A stretch of DNA of 43,000 bases, taken from assembly GCA_000405245.1 (NCBI GenBank), contig ASMQ01000004.1, forward strand, positions 1 through 43,000, given 5' to 3'. Shown here piece by piece: positions 15,928-23,705 of this stretch. The first letter of the stretch is position 1. Every line of letters begins with the position of its first letter. This DNA comes from Candidatus Aenigmarchaeum subterraneum SCGC AAA011-O16. Its GTDB lineage: Archaea > Aenigmatarchaeota > Aenigmatarchaeia > Aenigmatarchaeales > Aenigmatarchaeaceae. A model generated the notes under the pieces. That model did not search any database, had not been told where the DNA came from, and saw only the letters and a program-made list of their open reading frames with translations. Position numbers and translations under genes: made by a program.

Positions 15928-16605
15928 CTATTTAAATCTTCTTATCGCGGGTCGTACTTCTACTATAGAATGAACAGTCGGCACGTCTCTGTATGCAGAT
16001 TTTTTGCCAACTTTAACAGGATGCATCCCGGCTTTTAATGAAGGTCCGATATCCATAGGATCACTGTCACCAATAAAAGCATGCTCAGAAGGTGTTGCAC
16101 GACTGAAAGATATAGCCTCTCTAAATGGTCTTAAGTCAGGTTTTAATCCAGTTACACCTCGTTGGAATTTACTTGTTCTGACATTGTAAATATCTCCAGC
16201 GCCTATTATTAATTTGAATATACTTTCCGAGATTTGCAAGGCTTCCAGTGCATGCTCGACATAGTTGACTATGCCGTTTGTTATTATGTACAAATCATAG
16301 TCTTTTGATAGTTGTTCAAGTGTTCTCTCAACTCTTCTTCTTGCACCTTCTTTCAAGTAAATTTTTGCAGTCCTCATTTGTGCTTCCCCAGATATACGCG
16401 CATAGGCATGCATTCTGCCAAAGTATTCAAACTCGGTCTCGTTCCGTCTCCTCGGTCGCCGTAACCTGTCTACTTGATCTTTCGTATAACCGAGTTCATC
16501 TCCACGAATGTATATTGCTGGTTTTAGTGCCTTCTCATATTTTGGTACATCTACAGATGCGTAAAAAGTCAAATCAAAATCCGATCCTACCCACGAAATC
16601 GTCAT
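15928..16605 (-). CDS. HAD-superfamily hydrolase
   Basis: 225 aa. Motif I is SDFDLTF (nucleophile Asp and acid/base Asp both present), motif II is IITNG, the motif III Lys is in TGLKPDL and motif IV is GDSDPMD. The cap between motifs I and II is helical and rich in Arg (LRRPRRRNE). Expected to be a phosphatase of a small metabolite; substrate unknown. Its start overlaps the stop of the preceding HAD gene by 4 nt, so the two are co-translated. Confidence 0.82.
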   Translation of the reverse strand: MTISWVGSDFDLTFYASVDVPKYEKALKPAIYIRGDELGYTKDQVDRLRRPRRRNETEFEYFGRMHAYARISGEAQMRTAKIYLKEGARRRVERTLEQLSKDYDLYIITNGIVNYVEHALEALQISESIFKLIIGAGDIYNVRTSKFQRGVTGLKPDLRPFREAISFSRATPSEHAFIGDSDPMDIGPSLKAGMHPVKVGKKSAYRDVPTVHSIVEVRPAIRRFK

Positions 16606-17234
16606 GCTACTCTCCTCTTGAATATCGGCAAATCCGGAGCTTCGTAAACATTATCGATGTAATAGTCCGCACCTTCCTCTTTTGACCCAATCAAAACGGT
16701 CGCCCCAAAACCTAATTGTTTAGCAGGCAAAATATCAACTTCAAATCTGTCACCAATCATAACTGCTTCTTCGCGAACAATACCGAGTTCCTCTAAAGCT
16801 TTTAAAAACGGCTCAGGAAACGGTTTTGCTTTCGGAACTCTATCTGTAGTGATTAAAGATGCAAAGTAGCCAAGTGGTAATCCGATAAGTTCCATTTCGC
16901 TTAGTAGCATATCCAGGGGTTGATTTGTTAAAATAGCATGTCTGTAATTTCCTAATCTTCTTAATGCCTCTCTAACCTGAGGTTCGTCTTTCAAGTACTT
17001 TGTTTTGTCAACACCCCTTATAGCAGATTCCAAATCTCTACCACTTAAACCTAAAGCTGTGAATCTTTCATGATCTGTAGGGTATACACTTTTAAGTTCT
17101 TTGTATCGCCTTATTCCTTCCTCCCCAAGTTTTGCTCTGATAGCACTGTGTCTAGCTTCAGCAATTTCATAATCTAATTCTAAGGGGCTAGGGCAAAGCG
17201 TTTTTGTCCAGTCCCATAGTACACCTTCAATCAT
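16602..17234 (-). CDS. HAD-superfamily hydrolase with altered motif I (DWTKT)
   Basis: 210 aa. Motif I reads LWDWTKTL, so the nucleophilic Asp is present but the acid/base Asp two residues on is Thr. Motif II is ILTNQ, motif III Lys is in PKAKPFPEP, motif IV is GDRFEVD. The Thr at that position is known from P-type ATPases and would slow ordinary phosphate-ester hydrolysis, so a slower or specialised phosphatase is likely. Co-transcribed with the second HAD gene. Confidence 0.8.
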   Translation of the reverse strand: MIEGVLWDWTKTLCPSPLELDYEIAEARHSAIRAKLGEEGIRRYKELKSVYPTDHERFTALGLSGRDLESAIRGVDKTKYLKDEPQVREALRRLGNYRHAILTNQPLDMLLSEMELIGLPLGYFASLITTDRVPKAKPFPEPFLKALEELGIVREEAVMIGDRFEVDILPAKQLGFGATVLIGSKEEGADYYIDNVYEAPDLPIFKRRVA

Positions 17235-17288
17235 GCTAAGAAGTAAATCCGAAAAGGATTTAAATACTCTCTAATCTAACTTGTTTTA

Positions 17289-17350
17289 GCGTGTACCCGA
17301 CGCAATAATTTTAGCGGAAACGGGTGCAGGCAGTTAATTCTGCATGTACT
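17289..17350 (+). ncRNA. Candidate structured leader before rtcB
   Basis: A TTTAAATA box at about 17258-17265 places transcription start near 17285-17290, about 75 nt before the rtcB ATG, whereas most genes here are leaderless. The leader can fold: ACCCG (17295-17299) pairs with CGGGT (17321-17325), with CGC (17301-17303) and GCG (17314-17316) extending it, and TGCAG (17325-17329) pairs with CTGCA (17340-17344). It matches no riboswitch class I know. It could be a cis-regulator of rtcB. Confidence 0.35.
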
Positions 17351-17362
17351 AGGTAGATTTGT

Positions 17363-18838
17363 ATGCCTTTTGGAAACCTTCAATTTAGAAAACCGGAATT
17401 CAGAAAAATATCTGATGTAATTTGGGAAATACCTACAACCTTTAAGAAAGAAATGAGAGTTCCTGCTAGAATTTATGCTACAAGAAAACTTTTAGATGAA
17501 ATGGATTTGCAAGTTTTTGATCAAGTCACCAATGTGGCAACTTTACCAGGCATAATCAATCATGCATTTTGTATGCCTGATGGTCACTCCGGCTACGGAT
17601 TCCCGATAGGTGGAGTAGCAGCCTTTGATACAGAAAAAGGTATAATTTCTCCTGGAGGAATCGGATTCGACATAAACTGTGGTATGAGACTTGTTTTAAC
17701 AAATCTTACTCTAAGAGATGTCAAACCACATCTCAAGGAATTAGTGGATAATCTTTTCGAAAGAGTCCCAGCTGGAGTAGGTTCTAAAGGATTTGTCAAG
17801 CTGAATTCACAGCAATTTAGAGAAGTTGTGGAGAATGGAACAAAATGGTGTGTTGAAAACGGTTATGGATGGAAAGAGGATCTAGAAAGGACCGAAGAGG
17901 AAGGAATAATGAAAGACGCAGATTCTTCAAAAGTTTCTAATAGAGCTGTAGAAAGAGGAAAAACTCAAGTCGGAACTCTGGGAAGCGGGAATCATTATTT
18001 AGAGATTCAGCACGTCAAAGCTGAGAATATTTTTGACGAGCATGCTGCAAAAGTTTATGGAATCTTCCCTGATCAGATTGTTATAATGTTTCATTGTGGG
18101 AGCCGTGGTTTTGGTCACCAAATAGGAACAGATTATTTAGAAAAATTCTTGTCGATAATGGACAGCAAGTATAAAATAAAAATTCTTGATAGAGAACTGG
18201 CTTGTGCTCCATTCAGTTCCCCGGAGGGACAGGACTATTTTACTGCTATGAAATGCGGGATAAATATGTCTTTTGCAAACAGACAGGTTATCTTGCATAG
18301 AATAAGGGAAGTTTTTTCAAAAGTCTTTAAAACAGATGCAGAAAAGTTAGGATTGAAAATGCTTTATGATGTTGCTCATAATACTGCTAAACTTGAGAAG
18401 TATAAAGTAGACGGGGAGATGAAAGAAGTTTTAGTTCACAGGAAAGGAGCTACAAGAGCTTTCGGTCCTGGGCATCACGAGATTCCGGCAATCTACAGAA
18501 GCGTTGGGCAACCTGTTCTTATTGGAGGGAGCATGGAGACTGGAAGCTATTTGCTTGCTGGAACAAAAGGTGCCGAAGAACAGACATGGGGAAGCACAGC
18601 ACATGGTTCCGGGAGAACAATGTCTAGGACAAGAGCAAAAGGAATGTTTCGGGGTGACAGATTAATTCAAGATATGCTGAAAAGAGGGATTTATGTTAAA
18701 TCTGCATCTATGTCAGGGGTTGCAGAAGAAGCAGGCCCAGCTTACAAAGATATTCACGAGGTTGTAGAAACAGCATCTAGGGCAGGCATATCAAAAAAGA
18801 TTGTGGCCTTTTTGCCTATTGGGAATGTAAAAGGATAG
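17363..18838 (+). CDS. rtcB: RNA-splicing ligase RtcB
   Basis: 491 aa. All RtcB hallmarks are visible: NHAFCMPDGHSGYGFPIGG, FDINCGMRL (metal-binding Cys), GSGNHYLEIQ, FHCGSRGFGHQIG and KGATRAFGPGH (guanylylated His and nearby ligands), then GGSMETGSYLLAG. It joins 2',3'-cyclic phosphate (or 3'-phosphate) and 5'-OH ends with GTP and Mn2+, sealing tRNA exons after intron removal. The tRNA-Tyr at 42667 has such an intron, so a substrate is present. No intein. The next gene, one base on, encodes its activator archease. Confidence 0.97.
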   Translation: MPFGNLQFRKPEFRKISDVIWEIPTTFKKEMRVPARIYATRKLLDEMDLQVFDQVTNVATLPGIINHAFCMPDGHSGYGFPIGGVAAFDTEKGIISPGGIGFDINCGMRLVLTNLTLRDVKPHLKELVDNLFERVPAGVGSKGFVKLNSQQFREVVENGTKWCVENGYGWKEDLERTEEEGIMKDADSSKVSNRAVERGKTQVGTLGSGNHYLEIQHVKAENIFDEHAAKVYGIFPDQIVIMFHCGSRGFGHQIGTDYLEKFLSIMDSKYKIKILDRELACAPFSSPEGQDYFTAMKCGINMSFANRQVILHRIREVFSKVFKTDAEKLGLKMLYDVAHNTAKLEKYKVDGEMKEVLVHRKGATRAFGPGHHEIPAIYRSVGQPVLIGGSMETGSYLLAGTKGAEEQTWGSTAHGSGRTMSRTRAKGMFRGDRLIQDMLKRGIYVKSASMSGVAEEAGPAYKDIHEVVETASRAGISKKIVAFLPIGNVKG

Positions 18839-18839
18839 T

Positions 18840-19265
18840 ATGCCATACAAATTTTTAGAGGACATATCTTTGGCAGATGTAGCTTTCGAGGCTACTGGTA
18901 AAACTCTAGAAGAACTTTTTGAATCTGCTGCATTGGCAACAACCAATGTCATGATCAAAAACCTGAAAACCATTAGACCAAAAGTTAAAAAGAAAATAAA
19001 GCTGAGGTCGAAAGACATTGAAAGTCTCTTGTACGGGTTTCTTCAGGAATTGGTTTTTTTGAAAGATGCAAAGCGCCTAATTTTCAGCAGATATAAAATA
19101 AAAATAAATCAAGAAAAGATTGAATTGACTGCTGAAATTTCCGGAGAAAAATTAGACCCGCAAAAACAGGAGCATATTGTTGATGTCAAAGCCGTGACCT
19201 ACCATCTTTTCGAGGTTCGCAAAATTAATAAAGGCTGGAAGGCAAGAGTTATTTTGGATATATAG
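18840..19265 (+). CDS. Archease, RtcB cofactor
   Basis: 141 aa, starting one base after the rtcB stop. The N-terminus YKFLEDISLADVAFEATGK and C-terminus HIVDVKAVTYHLFEV are the archease (DUF101) conserved regions, with the acidic metal-binding positions in place. Archease helps RtcB to turn over and broadens NTP use. The close linkage is the standard archaeal arrangement. Confidence 0.93.
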   Translation: MPYKFLEDISLADVAFEATGKTLEELFESAALATTNVMIKNLKTIRPKVKKKIKLRSKDIESLLYGFLQELVFLKDAKRLIFSRYKIKINQEKIELTAEISGEKLDPQKQEHIVDVKAVTYHLFEVRKINKGWKARVILDI

Positions 19266-19272
19266 TGATTTC

Positions 19273-19938
19273 ATGAATTTAGAAGATTTTGTAAAATGGT
19301 TTGGTCATGCATCCTTTCTTTTAAAAGATGAGAATGGGAGAAAGCTATTATTTCTAGATCCGTTCGAATTAAAAGACGTTAAAGACAAAGCAGACTTGGT
19401 TTTAATTACTCATGCACATTTTGACCACTGGAGTCCCGTCGATCTTAGGAAAGTCTTGAAAGAGAGTACAAATGTTGTCGCTGTTAACGGATGTTCAAGA
19501 TTAAGTTTGTCTGCAACACTGCCTCCGGAGAGGTTTCATATGACAGAGCCGTTCAAGGAATTTTCAATGGAAGGAATTAAAGTAAAAACTATTCCCGCAT
19601 ACAACATAAACCCTGTAAGATTGAAGGCTCATCCGAGGGAAAATAATTGGGTCGGTTATGTCGTTAACATAAATGGAAAGCAGATTTACCATGCCGGAGA
19701 TACGGATTTCATTCCTGAAATGAAACAATTAAAAAATATTGACGTTGCGATGCTTCCGATTGGCGGAACATTTACCATGGATGTTAATGAGGCTATAGAG
19801 GCAGCAAATTTGATAAGGGCAAAAGTAACACTTCCCATCCACTATAAAAGGCTTTTGGGCGATACGTATAAAGAAGCGGAGCACAGGTTCAAGTCTGGAG
19901 TCAAGGGCGAGGTTGCACTTTTAGAAGAATTTTCGTGA
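19273..19938 (+). CDS. Metallo-beta-lactamase fold hydrolase (UPF0173-like)
   Basis: 221 aa with the metal motif THAHFDH near residue 47, a later HAGDTDF and the final LPIHY His. Short members without a CASP domain are usually called metal-dependent hydrolases (UPF0173/YycJ-like or UlaG-like); substrate unknown. It lies 7 nt after archease, probably in one transcript with it, which hints at an RNA-related job but does not prove it. Confidence 0.85.
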   Translation: MNLEDFVKWFGHASFLLKDENGRKLLFLDPFELKDVKDKADLVLITHAHFDHWSPVDLRKVLKESTNVVAVNGCSRLSLSATLPPERFHMTEPFKEFSMEGIKVKTIPAYNINPVRLKAHPRENNWVGYVVNINGKQIYHAGDTDFIPEMKQLKNIDVAMLPIGGTFTMDVNEAIEAANLIRAKVTLPIHYKRLLGDTYKEAEHRFKSGVKGEVALLEEFS

Positions 19939-19942
19939 TTCA

Positions 19943-20188
19943 ATGGGAAGAAAATACAAAATCACATATAACAAAGACGAATGCATCGGAGCAGTTGCTT
20001 GTACTGTTGTCGCTCCGGAGATATTTGTCTGGAGAAATGATGAACAGAAAGCAGATTTGAAAGGTGGAAAAGAAATTAGACCGGGAATTTTTGAGTTGAT
20101 AGTTGATGAATCCTTGCTGGAAGCTGCGAAAGCAGGAGACGATGTCTGTCCTGTCGACATAATCGATATCGAAGAAGTGAAAGACTAA
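19943..20188 (+). CDS. Ferredoxin with three-cysteine cluster motif
   Basis: 81 aa. The cluster motif reads DECIGAVACTVVAPEIF, then DDVCPVDII. A usual [4Fe-4S] ferredoxin has C-x2-C-x2-C and a remote C; here the second position is Ala, leaving three cysteines. That is the pattern of [3Fe-4S] ferredoxins, so the protein probably carries a three-iron cluster. It starts 4 nt after the preceding gene and is followed by an iron-sulfur carrier gene. Confidence 0.87.
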   Translation: MGRKYKITYNKDECIGAVACTVVAPEIFVWRNDEQKADLKGGKEIRPGIFELIVDESLLEAAKAGDDVCPVDIIDIEEVKD

Positions 20189-20229
20189 GCTATTTAAAGA
20201 CTTCTAATCAAATTATCTTTAGTGAGTGT

Positions 20230-20562
20230 ATGCAACAACTTATGTTAGACATTACGCCGAAAGCAGTTTCGAAAGTGAAAGAGATCATGAAGAGCGAGGG
20301 AAAGGAAAGTTCAGGTCTAAGAGTAAAATTGATTCCTGGCGGTTGCGCAGGCTTCATGTATGATTTTCTTATTGAAGCGAAAGCCGACAAAGGTGACAAG
20401 GTAATCGAGAAAGATGGTTTGAAAGTTTTTATTGATGAAGACAGCCTCCAATTCATGGAAGGAGCTGTTATAGATTATATAGAAGGTTTGAAGGAAACAG
20501 GATTCAAAGTCAATAATCCTAATTTTCACCACAGCTGCAATTGTGGAAAGTCTGTTGGCTAG
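20230..20562 (+). CDS. A-type iron-sulfur carrier (IscA/HesB family)
   Basis: 110 aa with the conserved cysteines in GGCAGFMYDF and the C-terminal CNCG. The helix-turn start (LDITPKAVSKVKEIM) and the DSLQFMEGAVIDYIEG segment match the family. It receives or delivers Fe-S clusters to target proteins. The ferredoxin just upstream could be one of its targets. The gene ends convergently with the SDR gene, overlapping by 4 nt. TATTTAAAGA at about 20192 may be its promoter. Confidence 0.92.
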   Translation: MQQLMLDITPKAVSKVKEIMKSEGKESSGLRVKLIPGGCAGFMYDFLIEAKADKGDKVIEKDGLKVFIDEDSLQFMEGAVIDYIEGLKETGFKVNNPNFHHSCNCGKSVG

Positions 20563-21278
20563 GATTTCAAATAAACTTCTATTGAAGAGCCTGTTCTTAT
20601 TCTGCAGTCTGAATAGCACAAAGGAACAATTTTTCTTGCTATATCTTCAGGCTGAAGCATGAGAAGTCTTGCTATACTTGGTAACACACTGCCGACATCG
20701 CCCTGCATTTTCGTGTTGACAGCTCCGGGACATACAGCATATACTCTGATTCCCTGTCTATCCACCTCCTTTGCCAAAGATTCTGTCAGGCCTATTAGTC
20801 CGAATTTTGAGGCGCAGTAAGCAGCTAAATCCGCAAAACCATATTTCCCTGCTCCAGAGGAGATGTTTACAATAACTCCTTTTTTTTGTTTTATCATATG
20901 TGGCAGAACTTCTGTGCTGCAAAGGTAAGGACCTTTCAGATTTGTATCTATTATGCTGTTCCATTCTTTTTCTGTCGTTTCTATCAAAGGCTTGGAGATA
21001 GCTACTCCGGCATTGTTCACCAGAATATCAATTTTTCCAAGTTTTGACAGCGTCCTTTGCACTAAATTTTTAACGTCCTTTTTATCAGAAACATCAGTCT
21101 TTACAGCCAAGACCTCTCCGCCTGAATTTTCGATTTCTTTTCTGGTTTCTTCCAATTCTTTTACAGTTCTAGAACAAATGACAATCTTCGCTCCGTCTTT
21201 AGCGAGCATGAGAGCAGTCGATTTTCCAATGCCTCTTCCTCCTCCAGTCACGATCGCAACCTCTCCTTCAAGCCTCAT
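20559..21278 (-). CDS. SDR-family oxidoreductase (FabG-like)
   Basis: 239 aa from the ATG at 21278 (MRLEGEVAIVTGGGRGIGKS). The cofactor motif TGGGRGIG, NNAG near residue 85, the active-site Ser (NISSGAGKYG) and the YCASK Tyr-Lys pair are all present. It belongs to classical NAD(P)-dependent short-chain dehydrogenases. Substrate is not evident; FabG-like annotation reflects general similarity. The earlier start at 21299 is possible but adds nonconserved residues. Confidence 0.88.
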   Translation of the reverse strand: MRLEGEVAIVTGGGRGIGKSTALMLAKDGAKIVICSRTVKELEETRKEIENSGGEVLAVKTDVSDKKDVKNLVQRTLSKLGKIDILVNNAGVAISKPLIETTEKEWNSIIDTNLKGPYLCSTEVLPHMIKQKKGVIVNISSGAGKYGFADLAAYCASKFGLIGLTESLAKEVDRQGIRVYAVCPGAVNTKMQGDVGSVLPSIARLLMLQPEDIARKIVPLCYSDCRIRTGSSIEVYLKS

Positions 21279-21340
21279 AAAAATATCACTCGTTCTCAAC
21301 CTTTAAATAATTCAGTTCTCTATAATACAAAGGTGATTTC

Positions 21341-21625
21341 TTGCCAGTATCAGAAGCTCCTTACACAAGAAAATATTCGCATACAAAAACAAGGGGTCAT
21401 GAAGGAACTGTTAATTGCGGCTTTTGTGGAAGAATAGTTCCAAGGTATAAGGCTTTTCAGATACATAGAGGTTTCAGGATAACCGACCCGACAATTCTGG
21501 CTGCAGTTGATAGAAGCCAGATGCATATGCTTTCTCACAAGATCTATGTCTGTCCTTCCTGCGCAAGATACAGAGGAATCGTTCAGAGAGGGAAAAGCGT
21601 TCAGAAAAAACATCTCTACCGCTAA
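21341..21625 (+). CDS. rps26e: 30S ribosomal protein S26e
   Basis: 94 aa from a TTG start at 21341 with AGGTGA about 5 nt upstream. Features include CGFCGRIVPRYKAF and KIYVCPSCARYRGIVQRGKS, which correspond to the two CxxC halves of the zinc-bound S26e core and its C-terminal motif. S26e is missing from many euryarchaea but present in TACK and some DPANN archaea, which is a taxonomic hint. It heads a row of information-processing genes. Confidence 0.83.
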   Translation: MPVSEAPYTRKYSHTKTRGHEGTVNCGFCGRIVPRYKAFQIHRGFRITDPTILAAVDRSQMHMLSHKIYVCPSCARYRGIVQRGKSVQKKHLYR

Positions 21626-21669
21626 AATACCTTTAAAAGGCTTAGACTACAATTAAAATAAGCGTTTTT

Positions 21670-21999
21670 ATGAAAGTCTCTGATGTCAAACCAATAGCAA
21701 TGGCAGAAGCCAAGGAAATTCTTTCCACTCGTGAGAAGGAGAAGAAAGAGCTATCTTACGAGCAGAAACTGGCTTTAGACCATCTGAAGAAATTCAACAA
21801 AGTGAAGTATGATGATGCCAAAAAGCTCTGGGAAGAATTAAATAAGATACTAAGGATGTCCCCGGAGACTACAGCGCAGATAATAAACATTCTTCCAAAA
21901 AACCCAGACGAGCTGAGAATGCTTTTTGCAAGGGAAAAATTTTCTTTGAAAGAAGATGAAGTAACAAAAATACTTGAAGCGATAAAGAAATACGCGTGA
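21670..21999 (+). CDS. rpoF: DNA-directed RNA polymerase subunit Rpo4 (RpoF)
   Basis: 109 aa. The N-terminal strand, the helical core (YEQKLALDHLKKF, DDAKKLWEELNKI) and the C-terminal HRDC-like part (NPDELRMLFAREKFSLKEDE) match archaeal Rpo4/Rpb4. It forms the polymerase stalk with Rpo7. Its last codons overlap the GTG start of the next gene, the usual DUF655 partner in archaea. Confidence 0.9.
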   Translation: MKVSDVKPIAMAEAKEILSTREKEKKELSYEQKLALDHLKKFNKVKYDDAKKLWEELNKILRMSPETTAQIINILPKNPDELRMLFAREKFSLKEDEVTKILEAIKKYA

Positions 22000-22565
22000 T
22001 TGCCATGCAATTTCTAAGAGATGAAAGTTGTATAGTTTTAGATTTCTTGCCGAGAGGCCATGCTATAGGAAGGCCTGAGCCTATAGCCCAAGTCTTGGGT
22101 GACAAATACTTTTCCTTACTGGAAGTTATTATAAGAAGAGAGGTCACAGTAAAATCCGGAGACAAAGTTTACATCGGAGAAGGAAAAAGAGATCATGTAG
22201 ATCATGTCAAAAGAAGGATAATAACTAGGGAGTTGACAACTTTTGCAAGATCCGAATTACCTTTTGTTGTTGAGAAGATTGTCAAAGAAAATGAGAAGAA
22301 ATTCGTGGATTTCTTCAATACTGCACAGCCACTATCCACAAGAATTCATCAATTAGAACTTCTCCCAGGGGTGGGAAAGAAACATATGTGGGACATAATT
22401 GAGGAAAGAAAAAAAGGCCCCTTTACAAGCTTCGAGGATTTAAAGCATAGAATAAAACTTTTGCCTGATCCTTCAAACGCTGTAATCAAGAGAGTACTCC
22501 AAGAATTAGAAAACGAGAACGAAAGATATCATTTATTTGTGTCTGTTCCACCTAAAAGATTTTAA
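21996..22565 (+). CDS. DUF655 protein, OB-like plus helix-hairpin-helix
   Basis: 189 aa from GTG 21996 (or ATG 22005). An N-terminal beta-barrel-like region has LPRGHAIGRPEPIAQVLGD and HVDHVKRRI; the C-terminal half carries HhH motifs LELLPGVGKKHMWDIIEERK. DUF655 is archaea-specific, coupled to rpo4, and predicted to bind nucleic acid; the reaction, if any, is unknown. The TAA stop shares its last base with the next ATG. Confidence 0.9.
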   Translation: MIAMQFLRDESCIVLDFLPRGHAIGRPEPIAQVLGDKYFSLLEVIIRREVTVKSGDKVYIGEGKRDHVDHVKRRIITRELTTFARSELPFVVEKIVKENEKKFVDFFNTAQPLSTRIHQLELLPGVGKKHMWDIIEERKKGPFTSFEDLKHRIKLLPDPSNAVIKRVLQELENENERYHLFVSVPPKRF

Positions 22566-22684
22566 TGCAATGTCCTAGATGCAAGAGCAAGAATTTATCT
22601 TATCTGCCGTGGCTAGGTCAAATATACGAATGCAAGAAATGTGGATGGAGGGGAGTTGTATTTTTAAAAGAGAAGAAAAAATGA
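22565..22684 (+). CDS. 39-aa zinc-ribbon protein, translation-coupled
   Basis: A short ORF in a frame shifted from the longer overlapping ORF starts at ATG 22565, overlapping the DUF655 stop, and ends in TGA at 22682-22684, overlapping the ATG of the alkyltransferase-like gene as ATGA. Its translation contains MQCPRC and ECKKCGWRG, a four-cysteine zinc ribbon. Overlaps at both ends and the four cysteines make this a convincing gene. Confidence 0.7.
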   Translation: MQCPRCKSKNLSYLPWLGQIYECKKCGWRGVVFLKEKKK

Positions 22685-22977
22685 GAGAATTTCAAAAGCT
22701 TTTACTCAAAATACCTAAAGGAAAAGTGACCACATATAAAACATTGAGCAAAAAATTGAAGGTTCACCCTAGGACTGTCGGCATTCTTTGCGCAAAAAAT
22801 CCTTATCCAGACAAGTATCCTTGCTACAAAGTCGTTTCTCACCGCCAAAATAAAAATATAGGTGGCTACTCCGGAACAGATGTGGTCAGAGGCAAGATTA
22901 AGAGGTTGAAAAGAGACGGAGTAGAAGTTGTAAATAACACAGTTGATTTGAAAAGATTTTTGCACGCTTTTTCTTGA
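22681..22977 (+). CDS. MGMT-like alkyltransferase domain protein with PCYKVV active site
   Basis: 98 aa from ATG 22681. It is the DNA-binding/active-site domain of the O6-alkylguanine-DNA alkyltransferase family: PKGKVTTYKTLSKKL (wing helix), VGILCAKNPYPDKYPCYKVV and GGYSG. The usual PCHRV is PCYKV here, so the His that activates the Cys is Tyr, and the Glu of the usual RLL..EG is not seen. The Cys is kept, so it is not a Trp-type ATL. Activity is doubtful; lesion sensing or a changed mechanism are alternatives. A longer N-terminal form from 22579 is rejected because it covers the zinc-ribbon gene in the wrong frame. Confidence 0.8.
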   Translation: MREFQKLLLKIPKGKVTTYKTLSKKLKVHPRTVGILCAKNPYPDKYPCYKVVSHRQNKNIGGYSGTDVVRGKIKRLKRDGVEVVNNTVDLKRFLHAFS

Positions 22978-22983
22978 GTTTCA

Positions 22984-22994
22984 CTACCAATCGG
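22984..22994. repeat. Left direct repeat CTACCAATCGG (target-site duplication)
   Basis: The same 11 bases occur at the right end of the island. The first nine are the likely duplicated target; the last GG also belong to the left inverted repeat. A 9-bp duplication is in the range seen for the IS4 family. Confidence 0.75.
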
Positions 22995-23056
22995 CTTTGT
23001 GTATTAAGTGCTGAAAATCTTCGACTTTATACACAGGAATTAGACTTTTTACACAG
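22993..23056. repeat. Left terminal inverted repeat and two subterminal repeats
   Basis: The terminal repeat spans 22993-23010. It is followed by GACTTTATACACAG at 23023-23036 and GACTTTTTACACAG at 23043-23056, exactly 20 bp apart. These probably are transposase binding sites, two helical turns apart and so on one face of DNA. Confidence 0.72.
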
Positions 23057-23061
23057 ATATT

Positions 23062-23511
23062 TTAGACGAGTTTTCCATACTTTTTATCAGTTCTTTCAAA
23101 AAAAATGTTATATTCTTTTTCTAATTCATTATTAAGTTTATATTTAATAGTTGTAGAATCTATAAAATCGCATATAGAAAGTAATATGTTAATTAAAGAA
23201 TTTAATTTATTAGAATCATTTTCAATTTTATCTATAGAATGTCTATCATGAACGATGAGATTTCTTATTATGTTAAAATCTTTGAGGAGTGATATGTGTT
23301 TATTATCTATTAGATCTGATTTAGAAACCCATTCAATATATTTTCCTAATGTCCAATTTCCTATTAAACTACTTTTTAAATTTTTTTCAAAAAGTAGTTT
23401 AGAAAAGAATAGATGTTCAAGATCTGCAGATGCTTGTAATAATGCTTTTAGATAATTTTTATTTTTAATGTCTTTCCTTGTGCTATCTGTAAGTAGTTTT
23501 CTTTCCACCAT
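23062..23511 (-). CDS. HEPN-like protein, putative RNase toxin
   Basis: 149 aa, all-helical by composition, with a central RNLIVHDRH that fits the R-x4-6-H catalytic motif of HEPN RNases. Cysteine is rare and there is no membrane segment. It lies 14 nt after a ribbon-helix-helix gene on the same strand with a GAGG ribosome-binding site, a toxin-antitoxin-like layout. The order antitoxin then toxin fits. The nuclease role is inferred from motif and context; a structural HEPN relative with a non-RNase role is possible. Very AT-rich, unlike the chromosomal neighbours. Confidence 0.6.
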   Translation of the reverse strand: MVERKLLTDSTRKDIKNKNYLKALLQASADLEHLFFSKLLFEKNLKSSLIGNWTLGKYIEWVSKSDLIDNKHISLLKDFNIIRNLIVHDRHSIDKIENDSNKLNSLINILLSICDFIDSTTIKYKLNNELEKEYNIFFERTDKKYGKLV

Positions 23512-23525
23512 TTTTCAAACCTCAT

Positions 23526-23690
23526 TCATCTTATATTCTCAGAAATAGATTTTCTCAAAGCCTTTTCTATAAATTGAGAGACTTCTATGTCATTCTTAAG
23601 GCAGTAGAGCTTGACATCCTTCCAGAACGCAGGATCAATCTTTATGGAGGTCGTAACTCTTGTCTTAGTTTTAACAGAACGTCTCGGCAT
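23526..23690 (-). CDS. Ribbon-helix-helix DNA-binding protein, probable antitoxin
   Basis: 54 aa starting MPRRSVKTKTRVTTSIKIDP: the strand (RVTTSIKI) and two helices (PAFWKDVKLYCLKN, EVSQFIEKALRKSI) are the RHH/CopG fold. The longer frame up to 23765 is rejected: it covers the promoter palindromes and its added residues are not domain-like. The TATA-like TATTTAAATA lies about 25 nt upstream, so a leaderless start is likely. It probably binds the GTAT/ATAC palindromes next to it and represses itself and the HEPN gene. Confidence 0.75.
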   Translation of the reverse strand: MPRRSVKTKTRVTTSIKIDPAFWKDVKLYCLKNDIEVSQFIEKALRKSISENIR

Positions 23691-23705
23691 TACAGTATTA
23701 TTATA

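Noticed and set aside
22579-22680. A longer alkyltransferase ORF starting at 22579.
   Set aside because: The extra 34 residues are not domain-like; the same bases encode a four-cysteine zinc ribbon in another frame with overlaps at both ends.
22993-23056. Short regularly spaced repeats suggested a CRISPR array.
   Set aside because: Only two units per end, spacers of 6-7 nt and a copy at the opposite end of the island; no cas1/cas2. They fit transposon ends better.
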